Source: a bacterium (GTDB lineage Bacteria; SAR324; XYD2-FULL-50-16). From it: a stretch of 64,000 nucleotides of DNA. The DNA lies in assembly GCA_018829445.1 (NCBI GenBank), contig JAHJTV010000074.1:170771-234770 (forward strand), read 5' to 3'. How positions within the stretch are numbered: position 1 is the stretch's first letter; every line of letters begins with the position of its first letter. The notes beneath the pieces were generated by a model, which was given only the letters and a program-made list of their open reading frames with translations, did not search any database and was not told the DNA's origin. The translations under genes and the position numbers were made by a program. Shown here piece after piece: positions 1-9,529 of this stretch.

Positions 1-1
1 A

Positions 2-2071
2 TGTGAAGATAAAAGTGGTTTTATCAGCAACTTCTCCGGTAACCATGCGTACATAATGGACTACCTGGTAAAAGAGGTGTTTTTTCGACAACCTGAGACT
101 ATTCGTAATTTCCTCCTGGAAAGCTCCATTTTGGATCACTTATCCGATTCGTTATGTAACGAACTGACTGGCCGGGAGGATAGTGCCATGTTATTGGAAC
201 AGCTGATCATTGATAATCAATTCATTGTACAACTGGATGAACAACGTCGTTGGTATCGGTACCATCAATTGTATGGCGATGTTCTGCAAAGCCTCTTGAA
301 GCAGCAATACCCCGAGCGACTTCAACCTTTGTACACAAAGGTCTGTCATTGGTATGAACGGCACAACCATCTGGAGGAGGCAATTAAGTATGCTTTCAGA
401 GGAAATGATATCTCTCTGGCCGTTTGTTTGATTGAAAAGTGCGTAGCAAGCGCAATGATCATTGGCGAACGGATTCACATCCGCAAATGGATCGAAAAAC
501 TGTCTGAGAGCATTATCAGCTCCCGTCCGTTACTAGGCCTTGTCCATGCGTGGTCTCTCATGAATGATATGACTGCCGTATCCGATGACTTGATTCGACT
601 GCGATTGAGAAATGCAGAACAGGCTATATCCAATCCCGGAGAAGAGGTTCTGGGTTCTGTCAAAGCTGCGGGTTTATCAATCTCCCGGGTTTCAGACACC
701 ATTACCCTGCTGAAAGCAACCCTTTCGTTTGGGAGAGGAAATCCATCCAACAAATATGTTGATGACTTAAAAAAATCACTAGAGAAGTCGGAATGCCAAA
801 GCAATGATCTCAGCAGTGCAACCCAAGTATTGATTGCTCGAATTCAGCTCAGAACCGTTGACTTTGATGCAGCACTTAAGTCACTGGAGGAGACCACTTC
901 GATTGCTAAAACCAAAGGGCACTTGTATCTGACTATATATGCGACCTATCTAAAGGCTTGGGTTCTTTACCAGAAAGGCAAATATCACCTGGCTTGTCAA
1001 GTTTGTGAAGAAACCATAAAAGACCACACCCCTTTGGATAGCAAACCAGGACAACACCTCAAATTTGTGAATGCATTAAAGGTTATTCTGGGAGCAGTCT
1101 ATTTTGAATGGAACCAACTCTCAAAAGCCAATCGGTTATTGGAAGACGCACTCAAATCTCTTAGACTGACGACAGAAAATGGGATCATCATCAATGCAAT
1201 GGTTCACCAGATATTTGTGAAATTAGCCCTGAAATTCGATAGCTTTGAGCTTAAGAAGCTTATTGCGCAGCTTGAAGGAATGGGAAGATTCCACAATAAT
1301 GTGACATCACTGGCTGCTGCACTGGAAATGAATTTGTCGTCCATATTGGGTAATTATTCATTGGACTTTGAGAATATGGAACAGATTATTGGCCCCAAAG
1401 TTTGGGACTTTGATTCGGAACTTCACTACTACCAGGATTTTGAGTGGCATTTGACAGCACAAATGATAAAAATCCATATTTTCATTAAGCGCTGTAAGCA
1501 AGAAAACAAAAAAAACGATAAAAAAAATATACTTTTACTGATCGGTTTTTTAAAAAAACAAATGGCCGGATCCGAAAAATGGGAAATGAAGCGATTGGTC
1601 ATTGAGACATCAATCTTGCTTTCAATTGTATACGAATTAAATCAGGATTTGGATCAAGCAAAGATCCACCTTGGACACGCCCTGTACCTTACTGCTCCCG
1701 AGGGGGCTATCAGACCTTTTTTAGATCATGGCAAAGACATGTTTCGGTTGTTGCATGAAATGCGAAATGATGGCTACTATCCGGAATTTATTGATGATAT
1801 ATTCTCTTTTACAGACTCTGAAGAAGTTGATCGAGAAATTGAAGCAAAGACAGATCCCATTTTGTTCGATTTTCCGGATGGCGAGTTAACCCCGAGGGAA
1901 CTGGAGGTTTTAAAGCTCATTGCTGATGGATGCACCAATCGTGAAATAGCGACTCAACTCTTTATCTCTTTGAATACCGTAAAATTTCATATTTTACGTC
2001 TATACACCAAACTCGATGTACACAAGCGAACACAGGCCGTCGCTAAAGCAACATCCCTGGGGATATTATAG
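2..2071 (+). CDS. MalT/LuxR-type transcriptional regulator, C-terminal part (5' end outside window)
   Basis: The frame is open from base 2 with no stop before the first ATG at 56. The residues before that ATG (SGNHAYIMDYLVKEV) match the junction between the ATPase and winged-helix parts of MalT-family regulators, so the true start lies upstream of the window and the ATG is internal. Next come a winged-helix-like segment with a RRWYRYHQL motif, a long TPR-like helical region (about residues 110-560 counted from the ATG), and a LuxR-type HTH in the last 60 residues (LTPRELEVLKLIADG). MalT/LAL regulators are about 900 aa ATP-dependent activators that respond to small ligands. The ligand here is unknown and no target operon is apparent, since the following DNA is decayed. 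Confidence 0.9.
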   Translation, partial: CEDKSGFISNFSGNHAYIMDYLVKEVFFRQPETIRNFLLESSILDHLSDSLCNELTGREDSAMLLEQLIIDNQFIVQLDEQRRWYRYHQLYGDVLQSLLKQQYPERLQPLYTKVCHWYERHNHLEEAIKYAFRGNDISLAVCLIEKCVASAMIIGERIHIRKWIEKLSESIISSRPLLGLVHAWSLMNDMTAVSDDLIRLRLRNAEQAISNPGEEVLGSVKAAGLSISRVSDTITLLKATLSFGRGNPSNKYVDDLKKSLEKSECQSNDLSSATQVLIARIQLRTVDFDAALKSLEETTSIAKTKGHLYLTIYATYLKAWVLYQKGKYHLACQVCEETIKDHTPLDSKPGQHLKFVNALKVILGAVYFEWNQLSKANRLLEDALKSLRLTTENGIIINAMVHQIFVKLALKFDSFELKKLIAQLEGMGRFHNNVTSLAAALEMNLSSILGNYSLDFENMEQIIGPKVWDFDSELHYYQDFEWHLTAQMIKIHIFIKRCKQENKKNDKKNILLLIGFLKKQMAGSEKWEMKRLVIETSILLSIVYELNQDLDQAKIHLGHALYLTAPEGAIRPFLDHGKDMFRLLHEMRNDGYYPEFIDDIFSFTDSEEVDREIEAKTDPILFDFPDGELTPRELEVLKLIADGCTNREIATQLFISLNTVKFHILRLYTKLDVHKRTQAVAKATSLGIL

Positions 2072-3036
2072 CTGTTTTAAACTGTTTTAGACTCATGCGG
2101 TCTCAATATCATTTTCCTTGTAAAGACTGAATAGATTATGATTAACGAGGCTTTTCCATCCAATATTCCATCTATCTTTCTTAAGTATCTTAATTTATAA
2201 CCGCATATAAAATTTCCTGCTATTAAAGATCCTTCTCTCCAATCCACTACCAACGATCCCCGCAAACCGCCGTATAAAAAACAAAGTTACCACCTCCGCC
2301 ATTCACCTTCCTATTTTAGGTATATCAGGCGTTACATCTGAAAATTATCCCTGCAAAATCTATTATTTCAAATTTCTCCCTAAGATTTGCCTCACTTCTT
2401 CCGCCTTCCCGTTATTTACTACTATTTCATTTTATCACTCTTTGGTTGATCCAGTTTAGTCCAAATTTGGATGTAAGATAGGATAAGAATTTTACCACTG
2501 TCCTAATCTAAAATTGAACTTCTGTTGAATCATTTTTCAACACACTGCATCATCATCATTTAGATTCATAATCAATTCTACTGTTCGTAAAGGTGAGAAT
2601 TCGTATCCAATGATTCCTTGAAGTGAGACACCCTGAGTTCACTACGATAAGAAACCACGGGGGATGCAACAAGCCTCGATATTTCGGTTGAGGAGGTATG
2701 GAAAAAGGGAAATGCGGTAAGCAAATTTGTCGAGAATCTGATCAGATCCCGGAATCCACAATGGAATGTCCGGCTCGAGCAGGACAAATACGGTTGGTTA
2801 CTGGGGTATATCCACTGCTCGGATACGATGCTCACGGGTTTATTTTTGTCCCGTCTAATTTAGAAACCTATTAAGTGCTAATACCTAAATGTTATCGGAT
2901 ATAGAGTAGATCTTATTTGGTTATTCTTGGAATTTCACATCGGTAACCACTAATTTGCCCAGTAATCTATCAATACCACTTTCACTTCTTTCTGAATTTT
3001 TTAGTGGAACTTCGAGATTAAATGATATAGAGGTAA
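2072..3036. other. Decayed intergenic region without an intact gene
   Basis: There is no convincing complete gene in nearly 1 kb between the LuxR-type regulator and the broken DUF1566 gene. It holds a protein-like relic frame (2651-2863) and an 11-bp perfect inverted repeat (TTATTTGGTTA at 2913-2923, TAACCAAATAA at 3034-3044). The pair flanks the 110 bp just before the truncated DUF1566 frame and could mark a rearrangement end. Confidence 0.5.
2651..2863 (+). pseudogene. Possible protein-coding relic, function unknown
   Basis: A 70-codon frame between two stops has a protein-like composition (ISVEEVWKKGNAVSKFVENL, then WNVRLEQDKYGWLLGYI), but no start codon and no recognisable domain. A ribosome-site-like AGGAGG followed by ATG (2691-2700) opens a different frame. 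I read it as the surviving piece of a lost gene. It may equally be chance. Confidence 0.2.
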
Positions 3037-4743
3037 CCAAATAACCGCAGACCGTTCAAAACGGTATTTGAAATAAAGGATGAATCAGGTAGTGGCGGCA
3101 TCTATTGGCAGGTTTTTGAGTCAATCAATACATCAAAAATGACATTCAATCAAGCCAATGCATACTGTGAAAGCTTTAATTCAAACCCAAACCAAAAATA
3201 TGTTCGTCTTCCGACTCGAAACGAACTCTTATCTATTGTTAACTATCGGAAAAGAAATCCAGCAATAGATGAGGATCTCTTTGTACCAACCACTCCGGGT
3301 ATTTACTGGACCAAAACAGAAAGGAAAGGTGTCTTTAATCCGGAGTATTGGACCGTGAACTTCAAAGACGGCACAAGTTATTTCTATTCTGATACAGCAG
3401 CATTTCATGCCCGTTGCGTGATTCATTTTGATGCTCTCCCGCCTTTACCACCAACAACCCACTATAAGGTCGGAACGGAGACGGTTTATGACTACGGAAC
3501 AAAATTAACCTGGCAACGCGATAGTTCCGATAAATCGCTAAGTTATGAAGGAGCGGTTGAGTATTGCCCCAATCGTAGAATAAATAATCAAGACTGGAGG
3601 CTTCCGACCTTTAAAGAACTAATCAGTTTGGTTGATACATCCAGAGTAAAGCCAACACTTGATCCGGCTTTCAGGGGAGCAGTGACAAATAGGTTTATCA
3701 GCACAACACCGATGTTCGACGAGGAAATCAATTTCAAACTCTGGTCAATTGATTTTAACAGAGGAGCCATCCCTGAGGGAGGAGCTGTATCATCCGGCTT
3801 TGTTCGTTGTGTCAAACAGCGAGATGATAGTGGATCTTCGAATAGAGTATTCAGAGGATCGGTGGATATATTATCCAATCTGGATCTGCAAAGATTTCGA
3901 GAGGGGCATTATCAAGGGATTACCGGAAACGTAACAATCCGAAGCAACTAGATCTCCGAAGTTAATTTACGCGATCTTCAGAATATCGATGGAGATTTGA
4001 CGATTATTGGCAATTCAAAAGCAAGGGGAGCCGATAATAATCAAGAATCTAAGCTTGGAAACAATAAACTCCAAAAGGTTAGTTTCAGACAGCTGAAGTT
4101 TATCAAAGGAAATTTGATAATAAATTATAACAGGATCATAGGTAATCTACAAATCAACGAAAATCACGTGCATGTCCCAGTATTGGACTTTCCGTTATTG
4201 GAATCTGTGGGAGGTAAACTGGAGATGATTTTTAATCCAAATTTGAAAGTCTTTAAATTTGGAAGATTAAAAAAGATCGGAAATCTTTTAGATATTGAAA
4301 GGAACTTTGAACTGATGAGATTTAATATGAATCCACTACAGACTATTGGATTGAGATGTCAGGATAGTTCGAATAACTGCTGTTTTCTTTTTATAAAAGA
4401 AAACAGCAAACTTACTTTCACTACCTTTCAACAACTTAGCTATATCTATTCTGGTGTAAACATAAGTGCCAATTCAAATCTCAGCAGTTTAAACGGATTA
4501 GGCAGACTTTCAAGAGTCAATAGTACGCTGTATTTCAATGATAATCCTTCACTTTGCGCCCACAATGAAGTTGACATTGGAATAATACAAAGAATTTTCA
4601 AAGCTCATGGATTGCCGCCAATCATCGGTATTGATCGAAATGTGCCGATTCAAAATTGCAGATCCAATTGCCCAAATGTGAATTGTGTATCCAGATGCCA
4701 GGATTACGATGCATGCAATCGATATGTGCATGAAAACCCTTAG
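3037..4743 (+). pseudogene. Broken DUF1566 / receptor-L-domain-like surface protein gene
   Basis: One reading frame runs from 3037 to 4743, interrupted only by an in-frame TAG at 3949-3951. Before the stop are two DUF1566 repeats, each with the WQ...LPT-ELxSLV and RCV pattern typical of these domains. After it the text continues smoothly (ISEVNLRDLQNIDGDLTIIG) into leucine-rich receptor-L-like repeats and a Cys-rich end. The frame is homologous upstream of the first ATG (3139; IYWQVFESINTSKM), yet a stop at 3034 precedes any start codon and there is no signal peptide. Both the 5' loss and the amber codon therefore suggest a pseudogene of a secreted or surface protein. If translated, it would give two pieces, 3139-3951 and 3997-4743. 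Confidence 0.75.
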
Positions 4744-5242
4744 AAAAACCAAAGCAAAGACCTACTTGTTCAGGTTTTTATACTAGATGATTACAACACT
4801 TTAAGCCTGCTAAAACGGCAAAATGGTTTTTTCCATGGAATTTGGGCTGGATTTTTGGATTGGCTTAAAAATTATTAAACCAAATTATATGTAGTGTTAA
4901 ATACTACAACTGCAGATCTACATGAAAACTGTCTTAAATATTGCTTTAGAAAGGCTGCTTGATTGTCACGAACAGGATATTCACTTGAAAATTCCTTGGA
5001 GATCCTTTCCATTCTCGAGATGGTGGTGAGTTTACTGTTTTCACACCGAGGGCTTTTAATGAGATTCAAGATTCAAACACTTGAAGAGTCAAATCGCCAA
5101 TAGCCTCAAAGTGTTTTCTTTTGCATGTGGAAAGTGGAAAGGTGTTTTCTACAGCAGTAGCCCCGATAATTGCATCACCAGTGCGAATGCTATGAGAAGG
5201 CCGCATTCTTCAGCGTGGACGAGTGCGCGTGTTTAAGAGCTC
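4744..5242. other. Intergenic region with toxin relic
   Basis: The only supportable content in this 0.5 kb is the VapC-like C-terminal relic at 5066-5207 on the minus strand. A further minus-strand frame (4875-5069) directly below it has no recognisable domain. Confidence 0.5.
5066..5207 (-). pseudogene. VapC-type PIN-domain toxin, C-terminal relic
   Basis: A 46-codon minus-strand frame reads RTGDAIIGATAVENTFPLST, then KHFEAIGDLTLQVF and a stop. This is the classic C-terminal third of a PIN-domain VapC ribonuclease: the (G/P)DAxIAATAxEN helix with one of the catalytic aspartates, then the KHF turn and final strand. The N-terminal two thirds, with the first acidic residues, and the VapB antitoxin are missing, so no active toxin is expected. 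It sits just downstream of the U32 gene on the same strand. Confidence 0.6.
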
Positions 5243-6430
5243 TTATGTTGTCGCGGCCCTATTAATCCGAGCGACGTTTTGTGCTTCTATTCCGTCTTTT
5301 AGTGGCAACCAGATGATGCTATTCGGTTGGGCGATGGTTAGCGACTGATCTGCCAGATTAATCAACTCCTTAGCTGTTACTGTTTCGATACTCCCGTCAA
5401 AGGTCATTACTTCGATTTCGTCTCCGGGAAACAGTCTGTTTTTAACATAAAAAGCGAATCTATGCCGGTCCTTGTCTGTTTCCAACACAGTTCCTGCCAT
5501 TTTGAAGTCTTTACCACTTTCATATGAAGGATCATAGATGGAATCCAAATCGGCTTCAGATTTTAAAGATCCTTCGGTATATCCCCGAAATGGAATTTTA
5601 GTGAGTTCGGTTTTCCAGTTTTCAAAGTTTGAACTTTTACCCTGATTAATCTCTTTGATGACATTTGCATAAGCTCTGACGGTTGAAGCCACATAAAGAT
5701 TGCTTTTCATCCGACCTTCGATTTTGATTGAGTCGATCTCGGCCTTGATCAGATCATCTATTAAGGAAATGCCACACAGATCTTTTGAACTTAAAACGTG
5801 AGATTTGGAGATCTGATGATCCTGGGAATAAAGGTTGTACAGGTAGCGACAATTCTGAATACATCCACCCCGATTACTGTCTCTTTGGGCAACATATGTT
5901 GACATGGCACAATGCCCTGAATAAGCCATACACATAGCCCCGTGGATGAACATTTCTATTTCGAGTCCCGTTTTTTCCTTGATGTAGGCAGCCTCTTTAA
6001 TTGTCAGTTCTCTTCCGACGACAATTCTTTTTACCCCTTCTCCCTTCCAAATCATTGCATGATCAGAATTTATGACAGAAGCTTGAGTTGAGAGGTGAAT
6101 GGGAATTCCGGTATGTTTTTGAGCGAGTTTGACGACACCCAGATCGGAACAGATTAAAGCATCCGGAGCAACGGAGTGAAGTTCTGCAAGGTATTCTGGT
6201 AATTGATCAATCTCATCGTCATGCAGGAATGCGTTTACTGTAATGTAGACTTTTTTCCCCCTTTGCCGGGCAAAGAGGAGTGCTTCTTTTATATCCTCAA
6301 TTGTGAAATTGTTGGCAGCACTTCGCAGACTAAAGCGTTGACCTGCTATGTAAATTGCGTCGGCACCGTATTGGATAGCGATTTTCAACTTTTCTAAATT
6401 ACCGGCGGGTGCTAATAATTCGATAGTCAT
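5243..6430 (-). CDS. Peptidase U32 family protein (TrhP/YegQ-like)
   Basis: This 395-aa protein starts with the family hallmark ELLAPAGNLEKLKIAIQYGADA. It carries the U32 signature EMFIHGAMCMAYSGHCAMS, with downstream Cys residues (GGCIQNCR) that ligate an Fe-S cluster in characterised members. U32 proteins named TrhP make 5-hydroxyuridine at the tRNA wobble position from prephenate-derived chemistry, while others are annotated as collagenase-like proteases. A role in RNA hydroxylation is inferred. It is divergent from the helicase at 6551, with a TATAAT-like box at 6455-6460 in the shared region. Confidence 0.85.
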   Translation of the reverse strand: MTIELLAPAGNLEKLKIAIQYGADAIYIAGQRFSLRSAANNFTIEDIKEALLFARQRGKKVYITVNAFLHDDEIDQLPEYLAELHSVAPDALICSDLGVVKLAQKHTGIPIHLSTQASVINSDHAMIWKGEGVKRIVVGRELTIKEAAYIKEKTGLEIEMFIHGAMCMAYSGHCAMSTYVAQRDSNRGGCIQNCRYLYNLYSQDHQISKSHVLSSKDLCGISLIDDLIKAEIDSIKIEGRMKSNLYVASTVRAYANVIKEINQGKSSNFENWKTELTKIPFRGYTEGSLKSEADLDSIYDPSYESGKDFKMAGTVLETDKDRHRFAFYVKNRLFPGDEIEVMTFDGSIETVTAKELINLADQSLTIAQPNSIIWLPLKDGIEAQNVARINRAATT

Positions 6431-6550
6431 GTCATTTTTTCTTACTTTGAATGTTATAATCGATCCAACAGATCCAACCCAAGTTTACGGAAAATCAGAG
6501 GGGAAAAACATTTAATAGGTTGTATTAAAACTTTTGAACGAAAAACTTAA

Positions 6551-8578
6551 ATGAATCAGTTTAGTTTGTCGGAATTAAATCCGCAGCAGAAAATCGCAGT
6601 CCAGACAATTAATAAACCGGTGCTTTTATTAGCGGGTGCCGGAAGTGGGAAAACCCGGGTTATTACATACAGAATAGCGCACCTGATAGCAAATCAGAAA
6701 ATTCAACCGTTTCGGATCCTGGCTCTGACTTTCACCAACAAAGCAGCCAAAGAGATGAACGGAAGAGTTCAGGCAATGCTGCGAGGTCAGACAAAAGGCA
6801 TCACCATAACCACGTTTCATTCACTATGCGTGCGGATACTGCGTGAATTTATCCATTTGTTGGGATATCAAAAAGACTTTATCATATTTGATACAACCAG
6901 CCAACTGGCTACGATTAAAACGATCTATGAAGATGAAGGCATTGACACCAAAGTGTTTAATCTCAAGGCCACATTTTATGAGATTATGAAAGTGAAAGGC
7001 AAGGGGAAAGGTCCCGAAGTCTTCCTGGATCAGAAACAGGACCCTTTTGCCCAGGTTACTGGAAAGGTTTTTAAGGAGTATAACCGAACATTAAAAGGAT
7101 GTAATGCCCTTGATTTTGAGGATATTCTCTATTTAACCATCGATCTCTTTAAAAGATTTCCGGCGGAAGTGGAAAAGCTAAAAAGCAGATACGAATATAT
7201 TATGGTGGACGAATATCAGGATACCAACAGGGTACAATATTCACTGGTCAAATTCCTGGCAGAAAAGCACAGAAAACTGTGCGTTGTGGGTGATGATGAT
7301 CAGTCCATTTACGGTTGGCGCGGTGCGGATATCAGGAATATCCTGGATTTTCAAAAGGATTATCCCGAAGCGGAAGTAATTAAACTGGAGCAGAATTATC
7401 GATCCACCGATGTTATTCTGGATGCTGCCAATGACGTGATTGCCAATAACTCCGCAAGAATGTCCAAAAACCTTTGGACTCAAGCCAAAGAGGGAGCCTT
7501 GATCCGCTGCTCTGCAGAGGACAATCCAAGAGATGAGTTGGAGGAAGTTGTCTCAAAAATGAATTACTATAAATACTCCACGGGAGATTCATGGTCGAAT
7601 TTTGCCTTTCTATATCGCTCAAATTTTCAGTCCAGAGCCGTTGAGGAACAGCTGAGAGACGCCGGAATACCTTATCAATTGATCGGAGGCACAAAATTTT
7701 TCGATCGCAAGGAGATACAGGATTGTCTGGCATACATGAGATTTCTACATAATCTCAAAGATGAAGTGAGTCTTTTCCGGGTTGCCAACTATCCCAAGCG
7801 GGATATTGGAAAAAACACCATCATGCAGCTCACACAAGCCCGTGGACCAAGAAATCTATCACTCTTTGAAATGATGGAGCAGGCGGATTCTTTGGAGGAA
7901 TTAAAGCCCAGGGCAAAAAAAAGTATTCAGGCATTTGTTGACCTTGTGCATGACTATAAAGATAAGCTTGCAACCATGCCGTTTTATGAAGTGTTTCAGA
8001 ACCTTTTTGAACAGGTTGGCATTAAGGCTGAGATTGAAAAAACCGAAAAACTGGATCATATGCGTGAAATCAGGGTTAACAACTTCCTTGAATTCATCAA
8101 TACAATGTACCTATACAATGAAAGAAGAAAAGGGGAAGGAGCAGGTCATTCATTGATCGATTTTCTGGATTATGTTTCCCTGTTTACCGATACGGACGAA
8201 CTTGATCAAAACTCGGGGAAGGTGAGTCTGTTGACGGTTCATTCCGCCAAAGGGTTGGAGTTTGATTATGTTGCCCTGATCGGATTGAACGAAGGGCAAT
8301 TCCCAAATCACAAGGCAGTTCAGGAAGGTAGTATTGAAGAAGAAAGACGTCTCTTTTACGTTGCCCTGACACGAGCCAAGAAGGTATTGAGCCTCAGTAT
8401 GTCGCGTCGTCGAATGCAGTATGGTGAATGGTTGTATTGTGAACCGTCCCGGTTTATGCGTGAAATTGATGCAAAACGCTTTGAAAAACCACCTTTTGAA
8501 GAGGAAGATCCTGAAATAGCTGAACAAAAAGCGGCAAGTGCGCGGAGTGGATTTTTTGAAAAATATAAGAGTTTTTAG
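6551..8578 (+). CDS. pcrA: UvrD/PcrA/Rep-family ATP-dependent DNA helicase
   Basis: This 675-aa superfamily 1A 3'-5' helicase has the Q motif (LNPQQKIAVQ), Walker A AGAGSGKT near residues 29-36, motif II VDEYQDTN, motif III GDDDQSIYGWRGAD, and C-terminal motifs LLTVHSAKGLEFDYV and RRLFYVALTRAKK. It serves in repair and in removing replication obstacles. The length is slightly shorter than typical PcrA/UvrD (about 720 aa), because the C-terminal extension is reduced. The Rep and UvrD assignments cannot be separated by eye. The stop codon lies within an 82-bp repeat that also reaches the cutA ribosome site. Confidence 0.92.
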   Translation: MNQFSLSELNPQQKIAVQTINKPVLLLAGAGSGKTRVITYRIAHLIANQKIQPFRILALTFTNKAAKEMNGRVQAMLRGQTKGITITTFHSLCVRILREFIHLLGYQKDFIIFDTTSQLATIKTIYEDEGIDTKVFNLKATFYEIMKVKGKGKGPEVFLDQKQDPFAQVTGKVFKEYNRTLKGCNALDFEDILYLTIDLFKRFPAEVEKLKSRYEYIMVDEYQDTNRVQYSLVKFLAEKHRKLCVVGDDDQSIYGWRGADIRNILDFQKDYPEAEVIKLEQNYRSTDVILDAANDVIANNSARMSKNLWTQAKEGALIRCSAEDNPRDELEEVVSKMNYYKYSTGDSWSNFAFLYRSNFQSRAVEEQLRDAGIPYQLIGGTKFFDRKEIQDCLAYMRFLHNLKDEVSLFRVANYPKRDIGKNTIMQLTQARGPRNLSLFEMMEQADSLEELKPRAKKSIQAFVDLVHDYKDKLATMPFYEVFQNLFEQVGIKAEIEKTEKLDHMREIRVNNFLEFINTMYLYNERRKGEGAGHSLIDFLDYVSLFTDTDELDQNSGKVSLLTVHSAKGLEFDYVALIGLNEGQFPNHKAVQEGSIEEERRLFYVALTRAKKVLSLSMSRRRMQYGEWLYCEPSRFMREIDAKRFEKPPFEEEDPEIAEQKAASARSGFFEKYKSF

Positions 8579-8655
8579 TACCTTATAAAATAATTTCTGT
8601 GTTTTTTTGGTAGAAAATACTTTTGAGGTACTTATCCATTTTTTCTGGGTTAGGA
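8574..8655 (+). repeat. 82-bp dispersed element, copy A (pcrA-cutA gap)
   Basis: The bases from the pcrA stop to just before cutA match, at about 80% by eye, the reverse complement of 34809-34888. Both copies start TTTAGTACCTTA, carry CTGTGTTTTTT in the middle, and end AGGTACTTATCC...CTGGGTTAGGA. Internal inverted arms (AGTACCTTA and TAAGGTACT, one mismatch in this copy) allow a long hairpin. It may act as terminator, mRNA-processing site or MITE. The element supplies the TTAGGAGG that serves as the cutA ribosome site. Confidence 0.65.
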
Positions 8656-8662
8656 GGCTATT

Positions 8663-8992
8663 ATGACTGATTATATATTGGTACAGACCACTACAAACAG
8701 TCTTCAGGAAGCTGAAAAAATTGCATCGGAAATCACGGGATTAAGACTGGCAGCCTGTACTCAAATAGATGGTCCGATAACCAGTGTTTATCATTGGAAA
8801 GGACAAGTGGAAAAAGATAGCGAATGGAGATGCTCCTTTAAGACATCCAGGAATCTTTTTAAGACCTTGGAAACAAGGATTAAAGAGATCCACACATACG
8901 AAACACCTGAAATCATAGCGATTCCAATCCTTGAAACCAGCAGCGAGTATGCGGAGTGGATGAAGAATGAGCTGGAAAAAGGTAATTTATAG
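8663..8992 (+). CDS. cutA: CutA-like divalent-cation tolerance protein
   Basis: A 109-aa protein of normal family length. Hallmarks are the start DYILVQTTTNSLQEAEKIA, LAACTQI, the motif SVYHWKGQVEKDSEW, and the end IHTYETPEIIAIPI. CutA proteins are very stable cytoplasmic trimers with a ferredoxin-like fold. They bind Cu and related metals, but their true function is unsettled. A strong GGAGG site precedes the ATG. It converges with, and overlaps by 6 nt, the DUF457 gene. Confidence 0.93.
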   Translation: MTDYILVQTTTNSLQEAEKIASEITGLRLAACTQIDGPITSVYHWKGQVEKDSEWRCSFKTSRNLFKTLETRIKEIHTYETPEIIAIPILETSSEYAEWMKNELEKGNL

Positions 8993-9526
8993 CCTTTTAT
9001 CCAGAGCCAGATGGGAATAGTGACCCAGCACGCAGGCAAAGATATAGATCCAATTATTCTTTGCACTTTCCCAGATATCCTGCAGAGAAAAGCCGTTAAA
9101 CCATCTTGTGCTGCTTGCCTGAAGCTCCACGATTATAATTATAAAGACTGCCAGTATAAATGGCGTTACCGGTGAATGTGTCCACCCCCTGTGTTTATGC
9201 AATACCGGTAAAAGAGAAATAAAAGTGATTGCTGCAAACAAACCCATCTGATCCCCAATGAACAACACAACCAGGCAGAGAAACACCAAGCGGTAAAACC
9301 ATCTTTGTAGCACAGATGCCGAATCGAGATCCGGGAACAATGCCATGAAAACGGCAATAAAAAATACCCCTGAAAGAATGATTATGTCTTTGTTTGGGGA
9401 GAAGGGGTTGCTGATTAAATCAGCAACCATATCCGTGGAAACCGAGGTGTAATTAAATAATTCTGCAGTGAATGCACACACAAGTCCGGCACCAATTCCT
9501 CCGGCCAAATGGGAGTTAAATCGCAT
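8987..9526 (-). CDS. Membrane-bound metal-dependent hydrolase, DUF457/YdjM family
   Basis: A 179-aa protein with about four to five hydrophobic segments and the family pattern: N-terminal FNSHLAGG, central ALFPDLDS, HRGWTHSP, and C-terminal GHYSHLALD. These His/Asp residues are presumed metal ligands at the membrane face. Characterised relatives (YdjM) are LexA-regulated inner-membrane proteins, with substrate unknown. It begins 3 nt after the yhbY stop, so the two genes form one unit. Confidence 0.75.
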   Translation of the reverse strand: MRFNSHLAGGIGAGLVCAFTAELFNYTSVSTDMVADLISNPFSPNKDIIILSGVFFIAVFMALFPDLDSASVLQRWFYRLVFLCLVVLFIGDQMGLFAAITFISLLPVLHKHRGWTHSPVTPFILAVFIIIIVELQASSTRWFNGFSLQDIWESAKNNWIYIFACVLGHYSHLALDKRL

Positions 9527-9529
9527 CTG

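Noticed and set aside
2077..2265. 62-aa minus-strand frame after the LuxR-type gene
   Set aside because: No recognisable domain and no ribosome site. Too weak to call.
2578..2835. 85-aa minus-strand frame in the decayed zone
   Set aside because: Low-complexity composition, no ribosome site. The plus-strand frame in the same place looks more protein-like.
3949..3951. In-frame TAG as pyrrolysine or programmed readthrough
   Set aside because: No pyl genes or stimulatory structure are visible and the 5' end is also lost, so decay is simpler.
4875..5069. 64-aa minus-strand frame directly below the VapC relic
   Set aside because: It could be read as a middle part of a PIN toxin, but the order relative to the C-terminal piece is wrong and no motif is clear.
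6455..6460. TATAAT as the pcrA promoter
   Set aside because: No acceptable -35 box at the right distance, so it was not listed as a feature.
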